A stretch of 64,000 nucleotides of DNA, taken from Candidatus Obscuribacterales bacterium. GTDB lineage: Bacteria > Cyanobacteriota > Vampirovibrionia > Obscuribacterales > Obscuribacteraceae. Where the stretch lies: assembly GCA_020634035.1 (NCBI GenBank), contig JACKCM010000004.1, forward strand, positions 434,001-498,000, in the 5' to 3' direction. Below are positions 1-10,200 of this stretch, piece after piece (the first letter of the stretch is position 1; each line of letters starts with the position of its first letter). The notes beneath the pieces were generated by a model. That model did not search any database, was not told the DNA's origin, and saw nothing but the letters and a program-made list of their open reading frames with translations. The position numbers and the translations under genes are program-made.

Positions 1-10
1 AGACAAGAAC

Positions 11-826
11 TTGAGGCTGCGTTATTTAAGTGCGCTTGTGATGGTGCCAACCGCACTCGCCTCTGTGTATTTTGGCGGACTGCTATTTGAGATTTTTGTT
101 TTTCTCCTTTCAGTCTTGTGTACCAGGGAGTTCATGGTCCTGGTCGGTGTCTGGCAGCACCAGGCCTACCGGCTGGTGACCATCTTCTCCCTTTTGATAC
201 TGGTGGTCGCCTCGGTCTTAGATCCCCTGCAAAGCGCCTCCGGTTTTCATCCTTTTTATGCGGTTCTAGTGCCTCTGATAATGATTGTGTTATCCGTGCC
301 TATTTTTTTGCGGAGCTATCAGGGCATGGTTCTGCGGGAGCTCACCACGATTTTTGCCCTTCTTTATTTTGGCTGGTTCAGTGCCCATCTTATTCTTCTT
401 CGTAATTTAGAAGGAGGACTCGGTCTGACCACCTTTCTTCTGGTGGTTGTGGCTGTCAATGATGTGGCGGCCTATGGTGCCGGCAGACTTTTCGGCGCCC
501 ATAGACTTATCGCCGAGATCAGTCCGAAGAAGACCTGGGAGGGCTTCTTCGGTGGCATGGTCGGCTCGGTGGTGGCATCCTTGAGCTTCAGTTTCCTGGC
601 TCCTCAGCTTAGTGTGACCAGTGTGCTCATGGCGGGTTTTCTGATTGCGGTCACCGCGCCTTTTGGTGACCTTGTGGTCTCGGTCATCAAGCGAGATATG
701 AATAAAAAGGATTCCGGCGATATCATCCCCGGTCATGGAGGTCTCCTCGACCGTACCGACAGCCTTATTTTTTCTGCTCCCAATTTCTACTATTTCGTCT
801 TCCTCGTTGAAAGCTGCTTTAAATAA
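11..826 (+). CDS. cdsA: Phosphatidate cytidylyltransferase (CDP-diglyceride synthase)
   Basis: Makes CDP-diacylglycerol from phosphatidic acid and CTP in the inner membrane, the branch point to all bacterial phospholipids. The protein is almost entirely hydrophobic (about seven to eight membrane segments). Its C-terminal part carries the family signature: SPKKTWEGFFGG, then FGDLVVSVIKRDMNKKDSGD, then PGHGGLLDRTDS with the metal-binding aspartates. The length (271 aa) is normal. The apparent start is a TTG near the left edge and the frame is open to base 1, so a slightly earlier start outside the window cannot be excluded, but the N-terminus MRLRYLSALV already matches the usual family start. 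It is followed 63 bases on by pgm in the same direction. Confidence 0.93.
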   Translation: MRLRYLSALVMVPTALASVYFGGLLFEIFVFLLSVLCTREFMVLVGVWQHQAYRLVTIFSLLILVVASVLDPLQSASGFHPFYAVLVPLIMIVLSVPIFLRSYQGMVLRELTTIFALLYFGWFSAHLILLRNLEGGLGLTTFLLVVVAVNDVAAYGAGRLFGAHRLIAEISPKKTWEGFFGGMVGSVVASLSFSFLAPQLSVTSVLMAGFLIAVTAPFGDLVVSVIKRDMNKKDSGDIIPGHGGLLDRTDSLIFSAPNFYYFVFLVESCFK

Positions 827-889
827 ACGATCGGGATGCGCTATCCTATTTACTCTCTAAAAATCATTTGCTAAGTAAGGAGGTTTGCC

Positions 890-2554
890 ATGACCGGTGT
901 GAGCGAGGCAGCAGACAAGGCTGGAAAGAAAGTCCGTCCCGAGGATCTTGTCAACGTACCGAAGCTTGTCTCCTACTACTATGCAGAAAAGCCGAATGCG
1001 GATCTGGTCGAAGAGCAAGTCGCATTCGGAACCTCCGGCCATCGCGGCTCTTCCTTGAAGCGTACTTTCAATGAAGACCATGTTCTGGCTACAGCCCAGG
1101 CTATCTGCGATTATCGGGTAGAGAAAGGCATAGACGGACCGCTCTATCTGGGCATCGATACCCATGCCCTTTCGGAACCTGCTTTTATTACCACGCTCCA
1201 GGTGCTGGCCGCAAATAAGGTCGATGTGATGATCGATGCCGGTGGTGGCTATACCACTACTCCGGCGGTCTCCCTGGCGATTTTGAACCATAATCGGGGC
1301 GGCGGGGGCAAGGCCGACGGCATTGTCATTACCCCTTCCCATAATCCGCCCGAAGACGGTGGCTATAAGTACAATCCTCCCTCCGGTGGACCTGCTGATA
1401 CCGATATCACAGCAGCAGTTCAAGACCGGGCCAATCGCTATTTGAAAGCCGGTCTCGATGGAGTGAAGACCGTCTCATTTGCCCAGGCTCGGGCTGCGAG
1501 CACGACCAGGGAGTTCGATTTTAACGAACTGTATGTAGGTCAGTTAGATACTGTCCTCAATCTGGAAAAAATCAAAGCTTCCGGAATTAAGGCGGCGGTC
1601 GATCCCCTGGGTGGTGCCGGACTGGCATGCTGGCAGCGCCTTATCGAAGAGCATGGTCTGCCGATAGAAGTCGTGAATACCAGAGTCGACCCTACGTTTT
1701 CTTTCATGTATGTCGACTGGGACGGAAAGGTGAGGATGGATTGCTCGTCACCATATGCGATGGCAGGGTTGCTTTCTCTCAAAGATAAATACGATATCGC
1801 TTTCGCCAATGATACCGATCATGATCGACATGGTATCGTCACTCCTGAAGGCGGGTTGATGAATCCCAATCATTACCTTGCCGTGGCGATTCAATATCTT
1901 TTCGGTTCCCGGGAAGGCTGGAGCAAGACCGCGGCGATTGGCAAGACCCTGGTCAGTAGCTCTATGATCGACCGGGTGGCGAAGAAACTGGGACGCAAAC
2001 TAATAGAAGTGCCGGTCGGATTCAAATGGTTCGTGGATGGCTTGTTGGATGGTTCAGTAGGATTCGGCGGGGAGGAAAGCGCCGGGGCTTCCTTCCTTCG
2101 CAAAGACGGTACGGTCTGGACCACCGACAAAGACGGTATCATTCTGGCTCTTTTAAGTGCAGAGATTCTGGCGGAGACCGGAAAAGACCCTTATCTGCAT
2201 TACCGTGACCTCACAGAAGAATTCGGAGAGCCGGCCTATGCAAGAATCGATGCGCCGGCTACCAGTGCAGAGAAGAAAAAACTGAAAGCGCTTTCAAGCG
2301 ATCAGGTCAAAGCTACCGAGCTTGCCGGAGAGCAAATCGTTGCCAAATTGACCGAGGCTCCAGGCAACGGAGCGCCCATAGGTGGGCTCAAGGTGGTTAC
2401 GGAGGCGGGCTGGTTTGCCGCTCGACCTTCGGGGACAGAAGATGTCTACAAAATCTATGCCGAGAGCTTCAAGGGTGAAGCGCATCTGAAAGAGATTCAG
2501 GAAGAGGCGAAGAAGCTGGTCGCTTCGGTGCTCAACTCGCCGATTCCAGTATAG
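890..2554 (+). CDS. pgm: Alpha-D-glucose phosphate-specific phosphoglucomutase
   Basis: Interconverts glucose-1-phosphate and glucose-6-phosphate, linking glycogen and nucleotide-sugar synthesis to glycolysis. All active-site loops of the alpha-D-phosphohexomutase family are visible: the phosphoserine loop TPSHNPPEDGG near residue 147, the Mg-binding loop NDTDHDRHG near residue 306, the sugar-specificity loop GGEESAGAS near residue 395, and the phosphate-binding loop RPSGTED near residue 513. At 554 aa it has the full length of the E. coli Pgm type. The ATG is preceded by a strong Shine-Dalgarno AAGGAGGT at about 876-883, which fixes the start. Confidence 0.95.
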   Translation: MTGVSEAADKAGKKVRPEDLVNVPKLVSYYYAEKPNADLVEEQVAFGTSGHRGSSLKRTFNEDHVLATAQAICDYRVEKGIDGPLYLGIDTHALSEPAFITTLQVLAANKVDVMIDAGGGYTTTPAVSLAILNHNRGGGGKADGIVITPSHNPPEDGGYKYNPPSGGPADTDITAAVQDRANRYLKAGLDGVKTVSFAQARAASTTREFDFNELYVGQLDTVLNLEKIKASGIKAAVDPLGGAGLACWQRLIEEHGLPIEVVNTRVDPTFSFMYVDWDGKVRMDCSSPYAMAGLLSLKDKYDIAFANDTDHDRHGIVTPEGGLMNPNHYLAVAIQYLFGSREGWSKTAAIGKTLVSSSMIDRVAKKLGRKLIEVPVGFKWFVDGLLDGSVGFGGEESAGASFLRKDGTVWTTDKDGIILALLSAEILAETGKDPYLHYRDLTEEFGEPAYARIDAPATSAEKKKLKALSSDQVKATELAGEQIVAKLTEAPGNGAPIGGLKVVTEAGWFAARPSGTEDVYKIYAESFKGEAHLKEIQEEAKKLVASVLNSPIPV

Positions 2555-2645
2555 GGTCAGGGGCGGGCGCCAGTCCACTTTTCTTTATCGGGCTCTAACC
2601 GACGGTTTGCGGTAGAATGCATACTTGATACCCGGGTCAGGAACT

Positions 2646-4139
2646 ATGCTCAAACAGAAGCTCGATAATAAAACAGTGGGTGCGAAAGGCTCCAGCAAAG
2701 TGCGCTTTCTAATTCTTGGCGGTATCCTCTCTCTGGGGGCGGGTCTGACTTTTGCCGGATATCAATACCTGGGAAATTCGCCTCCGGCAGAATCGACGGC
2801 CAGTCTGATATCGGTTTCCAAAGATGCGCTGGATCTCTCTATCACTGCATCCGGGACTATCCGGCCGATTCAAGAAGTCAAGATAAGCCCGAAGCAGACA
2901 GGGCTGGTGAAGAGGCTATACGTACAGCAGGGCCAGAGGGTCAAGAAAGGCGACCTGATAGCGCTCATGGACGACAGCAATCTGATAGGCCAGGTTGAAT
3001 CCGCCCGTTCTGCCATGGAGTTGGCCCAGGCTAATTATGACAAGCTGCTGCGGGGCAACCGGCCCCAGGAGATAAAAGAGGCGGAAGCCCAGGTAGATAA
3101 GGCCGAGGATGGTGTCACTTTCGCTACCAAAGCATACAACCGGGCTGTGTCTATGGTGCGCTCGAAGAAAGCTGAGTTGCTCAGGGACAAAGTAAACGCG
3201 CAGCGCATGGTAAAGCTAGCTCGTGAGGGTGCCGTTTCTGATCAAGATCGACTGAATGCGGTTACCGTAGAGAGTGTCGCTTCAATCTCTCTTGATCAGG
3301 CCAAGCAAGAGCTCAGCCAGGCAGAGTCTTCGGTGGAGCAAGCGCGGGCCGAACTGGAGACCTTGAAGCAGAGGCTCAGTCTTTTACAGGCCGGCTCGAG
3401 AGAAGAAGATATCAGGGCGGCTCGTCATGCGGTTTCCCAGGCACGTGGGCAGCTGAAGTTTTTAAGCAGTCAACTGAACGATTGCAGAATCAAGGCTCCT
3501 TTTAACGGAGTGATTTCGCAGAAATATGCCGATGAGGGCGCCATTGTCGCTCCGACCACCGCTGCTGCCACTACCTCTGCGACATCGAGTTCGATTGTCG
3601 CTCTGGCTGGGGAGCTTGAAATGGTGGCATCGGTTTCCGAAACAGATATGGCTCATCTGAGAGTTGGTCAAACTACGCGAATCATCGCAAATGCTTATCC
3701 TGACAGGCAGTTTACCGGAAAGGTTGTTTTGATCGCACCTGCTGCCGTGGTCACTCAGAACGTTACTACCTTCGAAGTGCACTCGACAATAGAGGATGAC
3801 AGAGAAGGTCTGCTTATGTCGGGAATGAATGTCAAAGCTGAATTCCTGGCTGGCCAATTGCCAGATGTTTTGACGGTGCCGGCGGTTTGTATAATCTCGG
3901 AAAAAGGTAAAACCGGAGTTCTTGTTCCGGATGAAAACGGAAATCCTCAGTTCAAAAAAGTGCGCATCGGTAGAACCGCCGGAAACAAGACGCGCATTCT
4001 AAGCGGTCTCAAAGATGGGGATCAGGTGTTTTTGTCCCTGACGGAAGAACAACTGGCCGAACATGGATACGAGGGCGCCAAGTGGGGGCGTGGTGGCAAG
4101 AGCGTAAGGCGCAAGATGGGACTGCCACGTGGAAGATAA
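2646..4139 (+). CDS. MacA/HlyD-type periplasmic adaptor of an ABC exporter
   Basis: Membrane-fusion protein expected to link an inner-membrane ABC pump to an outer-membrane channel. It has an N-terminal membrane anchor (about residues 18-40), a first lipoyl half (TASGTIRPIQEVKISPKQTG), a long coiled-coil hairpin (about residues 110-275) rich in Gln/Ala/Glu, then the second lipoyl half (CRIKAPFNGVISQKYADEG) and a beta-barrel domain. Two permease/ATPase genes of MacB type follow directly, so the three form one operon. The frame is open from a TTG at 2625, but the ATG at 2646 has an AGGA just upstream and gives a sensible short cytoplasmic tail. The substrate (lipid, peptide or macrolide-like compound) cannot be told from sequence. 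Confidence 0.85.
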   Translation: MLKQKLDNKTVGAKGSSKVRFLILGGILSLGAGLTFAGYQYLGNSPPAESTASLISVSKDALDLSITASGTIRPIQEVKISPKQTGLVKRLYVQQGQRVKKGDLIALMDDSNLIGQVESARSAMELAQANYDKLLRGNRPQEIKEAEAQVDKAEDGVTFATKAYNRAVSMVRSKKAELLRDKVNAQRMVKLAREGAVSDQDRLNAVTVESVASISLDQAKQELSQAESSVEQARAELETLKQRLSLLQAGSREEDIRAARHAVSQARGQLKFLSSQLNDCRIKAPFNGVISQKYADEGAIVAPTTAAATTSATSSSIVALAGELEMVASVSETDMAHLRVGQTTRIIANAYPDRQFTGKVVLIAPAAVVTQNVTTFEVHSTIEDDREGLLMSGMNVKAEFLAGQLPDVLTVPAVCIISEKGKTGVLVPDENGNPQFKKVRIGRTAGNKTRILSGLKDGDQVFLSLTEEQLAEHGYEGAKWGRGGKSVRRKMGLPRGR

Positions 4140-4151
4140 GGTGTTTTGGGC

Positions 4152-5384
4152 ATGTCTTTCTGGGAGTTGATTCAGCTTGCCCTGCAAGGGATTGTCACCA
4201 ACAGGCTACGCAGCTTTCTGACTATTCTCGGTATCACTTTTGGTATCGCTGCGGTTATCGCTCTGCTTGCTGTCGGTCAGGGGGCAAGAGAGGAATCTAA
4301 CCGACAAATTCGTTCGCTGGGATCCAACATACTTTACTTGAGAGCCGGCGCGGCGAGCACCGGTCATGTCAGTATGGGGATGGGAACTTCGGCAACTTTG
4401 ACTATGGAAGACGCAGAGTCTATCCGTGATATGTGTCCGGCTGTGGGTGATGTGGCGCCGGGAGTGGAGATGCCTCTTCAAGTTCAACACGAGGGGCAGA
4501 ATGTGCTCACCTCTATCGTGGCAACTCTTCCAGGCTACCCTAGGGTAAGGAATTACAATGTGGAGACCGGAAGATTTTTCAATCAGGCTGATGTAGAACA
4601 TAACTCTAGAGTTTGTGTTCTCGGTAGCACTGTCAAGGAGAATTTATTCTCCGAAGGACAGGATCCCCTGGGAACCAAGGTTTTGATTGCAGGCGAGTTG
4701 TTTGAGATCATCGGCACCATGGAGAAAAAGGGAGCAGCCTCTTTTCGCGATCTCGATGATGTGGTCATTGTACCTTTGACGACTGCATACAACCGTCTCT
4801 TCGGATACAAGCCTTCTACCGGTAGGTCGGTCGCATACATTCTTGTACAAGCTAAGTCTGAAGCGGAGATAGTTCCAGCACAGTTTCAGATCACAAATCT
4901 GCTTCGTTTGCGTCACAAAATAAAGTACCCGATGGTCGATGATTTCTATATTCGTTCCCAGCAGGATCTTTTGAAAACAAGCCAGGAGATGACCGGGCTT
5001 TTCACTGTTCTGCTTGGCGCTACTGCCGGTATCTCTCTTCTTGTGGGCGGCATCGGTATCATGAATATAATGCTGGTTTCCGTGACCGAACGAACAAGAG
5101 AAATAGGCATTCGTAAAGCTATTGGCGCTAAGACAAAAGATATTATGGCTCAGTTCGTTGTGGAGGCGACAGTGCTGTCGTTCTCCGGAGGCTTATTCGG
5201 AATTGCTTTAGGACTGCTTGGTGCGTTCGGACTTTCCTCTGTCGTGCACTATAAGACAGTGGTTACTCCCTGGTCGATTGTTTTATCGTTCCTTGTTTCA
5301 ATTCTCGTTGGTTTGTTTTTCGGTATCTATCCTGCAAAGCGAGCCGCCAAGATGAATCCTATCGATGCATTGAGGAGTGAGTGA
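4152..5384 (+). CDS. MacB-type ABC transporter permease (FtsX fold)
   Basis: Membrane subunit of a mechanotransmission-type ABC exporter. The topology is typical: one N-terminal transmembrane helix (FLTILGITFGIAAVIALLAVG), a large periplasmic MacB_PCD domain (about residues 45-270), then three C-terminal helices containing the FtsX signature GGIGIMNIMLVSVTERTREIG. The fused ATPase of classical MacB is absent and is instead encoded by the next gene, whose GTG start overlaps this stop codon by four bases (GTGA). A TTG lies six bases upstream of the chosen ATG. Function follows from the adaptor/permease/ATPase order. Confidence 0.88.
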   Translation: MSFWELIQLALQGIVTNRLRSFLTILGITFGIAAVIALLAVGQGAREESNRQIRSLGSNILYLRAGAASTGHVSMGMGTSATLTMEDAESIRDMCPAVGDVAPGVEMPLQVQHEGQNVLTSIVATLPGYPRVRNYNVETGRFFNQADVEHNSRVCVLGSTVKENLFSEGQDPLGTKVLIAGELFEIIGTMEKKGAASFRDLDDVVIVPLTTAYNRLFGYKPSTGRSVAYILVQAKSEAEIVPAQFQITNLLRLRHKIKYPMVDDFYIRSQQDLLKTSQEMTGLFTVLLGATAGISLLVGGIGIMNIMLVSVTERTREIGIRKAIGAKTKDIMAQFVVEATVLSFSGGLFGIALGLLGAFGLSSVVHYKTVVTPWSIVLSFLVSILVGLFFGIYPAKRAAKMNPIDALRSE

Positions 5385-6064
5385 GATTGATAGAACTGAA
5401 CAAAGTGATGCGAACCTATGAGCTTGGAGGGCAGCCGGTTCATGCACTGAAAGAAGTCGATCTGACGATTGGTGATGGAGAATTCGTCGCGATCATGGGC
5501 GCATCGGGTTCAGGAAAATCTACTTTAATGAATATAATAGGCTGTTTGGATAAGCCAAGTTCCGGGACCTATTCTCTGGAGGGTGTGGAACTTCAATACT
5601 ACAGTGATGATGAACTGGCCGATGTAAGAAACAGAAAAATCGGCTTCGTATTTCAACAGTTCAATTTGCTTCCCCGGATGACTGCTCTCGAGAACGTGAT
5701 GTTGCCTCTGATTTATGGAGGTGTGGACAGAGAAAGGCGGAGCGAGCGAGCTGAGCGATATCTCAAACTGGTGGGATTAGGAGATAGAGTTCAACACCGC
5801 CCGAGTGAATTGTCCGGTGGTCAACAGCAGCGAGTATCAATCGCAAGGGCACTGGTAAACCAACCCCAGATTCTGCTTGCTGATGAACCAACTGGGGCGC
5901 TGGATAGTAGTACCTCTGCTGAGATAATGAATCTCCTTGACGAGATGCATAGAGACGGGTTGACGGTTATTCTTGTAACTCATGATCAGGAAGTTGCAAG
6001 CTACGCAAAAAGAGTGATCAGACTTAAGGATGGCCTGGTCGTGAACCCAGAAATACCCAGGTAA
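5381..6064 (+). CDS. MacB/LolD-type ABC transporter ATP-binding protein
   Basis: Energises the adjacent FtsX-fold permease. All ABC motifs are present in order: Walker A GASGSGKST (about residues 40-48), Q-loop VFQQFNLLP, signature LSGGQQQR, Walker B ILLADEPTGALD and the switch histidine in VTHD. At 227 aa it is a stand-alone LolD/MacB-class ATPase. The GTG start overlaps the permease stop codon, indicating translational coupling, with GAGG just upstream inside the permease gene. This is the last gene of the exporter operon. Confidence 0.92.
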   Translation: MRLIELNKVMRTYELGGQPVHALKEVDLTIGDGEFVAIMGASGSGKSTLMNIIGCLDKPSSGTYSLEGVELQYYSDDELADVRNRKIGFVFQQFNLLPRMTALENVMLPLIYGGVDRERRSERAERYLKLVGLGDRVQHRPSELSGGQQQRVSIARALVNQPQILLADEPTGALDSSTSAEIMNLLDEMHRDGLTVILVTHDQEVASYAKRVIRLKDGLVVNPEIPR

Positions 6065-6096
6065 ATCTGCGAATTTTCATGCCCTACACTCGGTCA

Positions 6097-6124
6097 ATAG
6101 TTCTATTAATATCAATAGAACTAT
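6097..6124. repeat. Perfect 11-bp inverted repeat with 6-nt spacer
   Basis: ATAGTTCTATT at 6097-6107 and its exact reverse complement at 6114-6124 flank AATATC. It lies between the ABC ATPase stop and the transposase-like gene start. There is no T-tract behind it and the stem is AT-rich, so it resembles an operator or an element end more than a terminator. Confidence 0.6.
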
Positions 6125-6193
6125 CGGCTGAGGAGATTTTGAACTTTTTTGACCTTGACTTCGTTGTAGGAATAGGCGACGGAGGACATGGCC

Positions 6194-7201
6194 ATGAAAA
6201 ACTGTGATGATTTTGATTCTGACTATCTGTCAGCTTGGGAAACATTTGCCGAAGTAGTACCATCAGAAAAACACGCAGTCGAAATCGTCTACAAGATTTT
6301 GTATCGTGATAAACCGCTACGCTGTTTTTATTGTCGTTCGATTCACCATAGCCGAGTTTTTGGTTCAAGATCCTCTAAATGTATGGCATGTTCAAAGAAA
6401 ACATGGATTACATCAGGTACATTCTTTCACAAGGCAAAATGTCTAAGATCGGTACTGGCTGCCTTCTGGTTTTTAGAAAGCCGTGTTTATATCAATCCAT
6501 TTCGGTTTCACAAGTTGTTAGATATTGGATATGCGGCCGCTATTCTTATCTTCAAGAAAATTTCAATGGCTATCTACAGTCAAACAGATCAGTCTTTGTT
6601 TTCGATACCGTCGTCTGAATTTCGCGAGGTTATCTGCAGGCGCAGCATACAGACCCGTGCACTTGAGCATCCTGTATCTGAGATCCAGGATAGTTATGAC
6701 CTTCTATCATCAAAGCCTGATCAAATTGAAGATACTGTTATTGTTGATACTCTGTCTGAAAAAGAACAGAAGATTTATGATGTCCTTTCGGATCAGCCTC
6801 AAAATGTTGATTTGATTTGTTTCAACACAGAATTGCCGGCCAGTGTTGTCTCTGCTTCTCTTGTTATGCTTGAGTTAAGTGGTCATGCGCATCTTTTGCC
6901 AGGAGGCTGTTATATTCGGCCGCCTTCGTCAAATCAAAATATTTTTGAACATGGCCACAGTGAACATTCTCTATTAGAAGACAGTCGAACACCAAAGTTG
7001 CTTAACTTTATCGAACAGAGATTTCGGGGTGTCAGCAGAAAGTACTTGCAAAATTATGCAAGCCTGTTCTGGTTTTATTTTGATCTTAGCTGTTGGTATC
7101 CGGGAAGGTTGCTTGATGTTTGCAAAACCTTCGGAAAAATCTCTGGCAGTCAGGTCTCTGCTTTTCTGTCACCCTATCAAATTAGAGCCTATTTAGTCTG
7201 A
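6194..7201 (+). CDS. Transposase-derived protein: IS1595-type zinc ribbon plus DprA-like winged helix
   Basis: The numbering here follows the longer frame from 6188. Residues about 43-72 form a CxxC...CxxC zinc ribbon (RCFYC, KCMAC) followed by KKTWITSGTFFHKAK and a helix-turn-helix-like stretch, as at the N-terminus of IS1595/ISXO2 transposases. Residues about 188-245 (LSEKEQKIYDVLSDQP...PASVVSASLVMLELSG...LLPGGCYIR) match the winged helix found at the C-terminus of DprA. Residues about 300-320 (RFRGVSRKYLQNYASLFWF) resemble the last helix of IS1595 transposases. No DDE catalytic core is visible between them, so transposition is unlikely and a DNA-binding role is inferred. The gene is AT-richer than its neighbours. 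The second ATG (6194) is chosen because GGAGGA at 6181 lies seven bases upstream of it; for the first ATG (6188) it would be too close. Confidence 0.6.
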   Translation: MKNCDDFDSDYLSAWETFAEVVPSEKHAVEIVYKILYRDKPLRCFYCRSIHHSRVFGSRSSKCMACSKKTWITSGTFFHKAKCLRSVLAAFWFLESRVYINPFRFHKLLDIGYAAAILIFKKISMAIYSQTDQSLFSIPSSEFREVICRRSIQTRALEHPVSEIQDSYDLLSSKPDQIEDTVIVDTLSEKEQKIYDVLSDQPQNVDLICFNTELPASVVSASLVMLELSGHAHLLPGGCYIRPPSSNQNIFEHGHSEHSLLEDSRTPKLLNFIEQRFRGVSRKYLQNYASLFWFYFDLSCWYPGRLLDVCKTFGKISGSQVSAFLSPYQIRAYLV

Positions 7202-7208
7202 TGCTCAG

Positions 7209-10200
7209 CTAGCCGATACCGTAGGTGCTACCGAAGACTTGCAAATTATCTATTGCATTGTCTTTGTTTATCTGAAGAGGTTGACTGTCTTTTGCAGAAC
7301 CGCTCTTAAGCTCGCTCTCGGGTACCGCTAGAACAAAGCTTTTAAGGGCAGAGTTCCAGTCCCTGAGCAGTTTTTCTGCTATGGAGCTTCCGGTTAGACG
7401 GAAGTGCTCTTCGATAATTGAATGCAACTCAACGCCGCTTGCGCCTCCGGGGCGTCTCAAGCTCAAGTTCAAGTCTGGTTTGGTTCCATACCTCGCTAGA
7501 AATGCTCCATCCTGGTCCAGTATGTATGTGATACCGCCAGTCATGCCCGCACCAAAATTCCGCCCCACTGAACCCAGGACAACCACGGTTCCGCCGGTCA
7601 TATATTCACAAAGGTGGTCACCAGCACCTTCGACCACAGCCAGGGCTCTGGAGTTTCTGACGGCAAATCTCTCCCCGGCTTTTCCGGCGACAAAAAGCCT
7701 TCCACCGGTAGCACCATATAAAGCGGTATTTCCAATCAGGACATCTCTGCCGAATTGTTCTTCGAGCATCGAATCAAGCGCCTGAGATTCTTCGTTCTCG
7801 CCTGTTTTGATGACGATTTCGCCTCCACACATGCCTTTGCCCACATAGTCATTGGCTTCACCAATTAGATTCAGTCTCACTCCTCTCACATTGAAAGCTC
7901 CAAAGCTCTGCCCGGCCGCTCCCTTGAAGTTGAGAACTATCTTCCCTTTGAAGCCATTGTCACCATACTCTTTTGCAATCGCTCCGGAAAGAGAGGCTCC
8001 TACCGTTCTATCTGTATTCTTGATAGCAAAGCTCTTGAAAGCGCTTCCATGATCATGAACCGCTTCTTTTATCTCGTCACTTGAAAGAATAATCTCATTC
8101 AGGCTTTTGACTTCCTCCGGGCGCTCTAGAATCCCGCAGAAAGAAGCTGGTCCTTCCGGCTTGAAGCAATTTTGCAAGTCGAGGTTTTCTGTCTTTGTGA
8201 GAACCTTTTCCGTTTTCAATCTCACCAGATCCACGCGACCGGTCAATTCCGACAGCGACCGGTAGCCCATTGACGCCAGAATAAACCGGACCTCTTCGGC
8301 AATAGATGTGAATAGCCGAACAACGGTGTCGGGATCCCCCGAGAAGCGCTCCCGTAGTTTCTCTTTCTGGGTCGCGATTCCCACCGGACAGTTATTGGTG
8401 TGACAGACTCGCGCCATAATACAGCCCTGGGCCAGTAAAGCAAGGGTGCCGAAGGCGAATTCGTTGGCTCCCATTACTGATGCTTTGATGATATCGAGCC
8501 CGCTTCTCAGTCCCCCATCGACTCTCAATTTGACTCTATTACGCAGACCCCTTTCCACCAGAGTGGCATGGGTCTCACTCAGTCCAAGCTCCCACGGCAT
8601 GCCCGCATTTTTGATAGAGCTCAGGGGGGCCGCCCCGGTTCCGCCATCGTGACCGGAGATGTGGATGATGTCCGCATCGGCTTTGGCAACGCCCGTTGCA
8701 ATGGTGCCGATGCCCCCTTCGGACACAAGCTTCACTGATACCATCACTCCCGGATTTACTGCTTTCAGGTCATGAATTAACTGCGCCAGGTCCTCAATAG
8801 AATAAATGTCGTGATGTGGCGGAGGCGAGATCAAGGACACACCACTTTTGGTGCGCCTCAATTTTGAAATATAGGCAGAGACCTTGTGTCCGGGCAGTTG
8901 ACCCCCTTCGCCCGGTTTGGCGCCCTGGGCGATCTTAATCTCCAACTGCTCAGCAGTCACCAGATATTCCGGCGTCACTCCGAATCTTCCCGAAGCGACT
9001 TGTCGAATCGAAGAAGCGGCACTGTCTCCAGGCTTCAGATTCACCAGTCCCGGAAAGTCTTTACTGGTACCATCCTCTTCCACCACAATCGGTTTGTTGC
9101 GAATTGAGTCCTCTCCACCCTCTCCTGAGTTCGAACGACCACCAATTCGGTTCATCGCTATCGCCAGGCCTTCATGGGCTTCCTTGCTCAGCGCTCCCAG
9201 TGACATTCCTCCGGTCAGAAACTTTGCCAGGATCGCCTCCAGCGGCTCCACTTCCTCAATATCTACCGGCTCCCTGTCGGACTGCAACTCCACCAGATCC
9301 CTCAGCGCCGATACCGGCTGGTCTGCAAGAAGCTTGCTGTAGATTTCGAACTGCTTTTTGCTGTTCTCTTCCGACGCCTGTCCTCTCTTCAGCCCGAGAG
9401 CCTTATGCAACTCGGTCACCAGGGCGGTGTTGTTACGGTGGTACTCGCCGTTCTGCCGAGACCGCAGATAGCCCTCATCTACAAGGACACCGCCAGCGTT
9501 TTGCGATCTCTCGAAAAGGCTGAAAACCTCCTGTTCGATATCTGCAAAATCCATACCTCCTAAAGGCGAGTTGATTCCGGGAAAGCAGAGCTGCATCACC
9601 TCTGGCCCGAAGCCCAGGCACTCCAGAATCTGAGCGCCCTTATAACTCGAAACTTTAGAGACCCCCATTTTTGAAAGTATTTTCAAAAGTCCGTGTTCCA
9701 GGGCTTCTTTATAGCGTCCCAGCGCCTCGGCAACCGTCAGCCCTTGATACCCTTCCAGCTCTGCTTGAGGACCGGTTTCTGAACCGGTATTCTCAGTCGC
9801 AGATAACTCTTCTGCCTTCTCGACAAGGTTCCTCACTTTCTCGCTGCCTGCCCAGACCCGAACCGACTCCAGAGCCAGATAAGGACAGACAGCATGAGCT
9901 CCCACAGCCAGCAGACAAGCCAGATGATGGCTGGTCCAACATTGTGCCGTCTCCACCACTATCGAGGTGCTGAGCCTGAGTCCTGCTTCGATCAGATCAT
10001 GGTGTACGGCGCCGGCTGCCATCATCGGCGGTATCGCCGGATTGCGCAGCTCATTTTGTCTGTCGCTCAGAACAACAATCGTGCAGCCGAATTTGACTTC
10101 CTGGCGGACTCTCTCGCAAAGGGCGCGAATAGCTGCTTCCAGACCTCTGCCTCTATCGAAAACTGTCGAAATCTTGGTCGCTTTCAACGGACTGTCCAGA

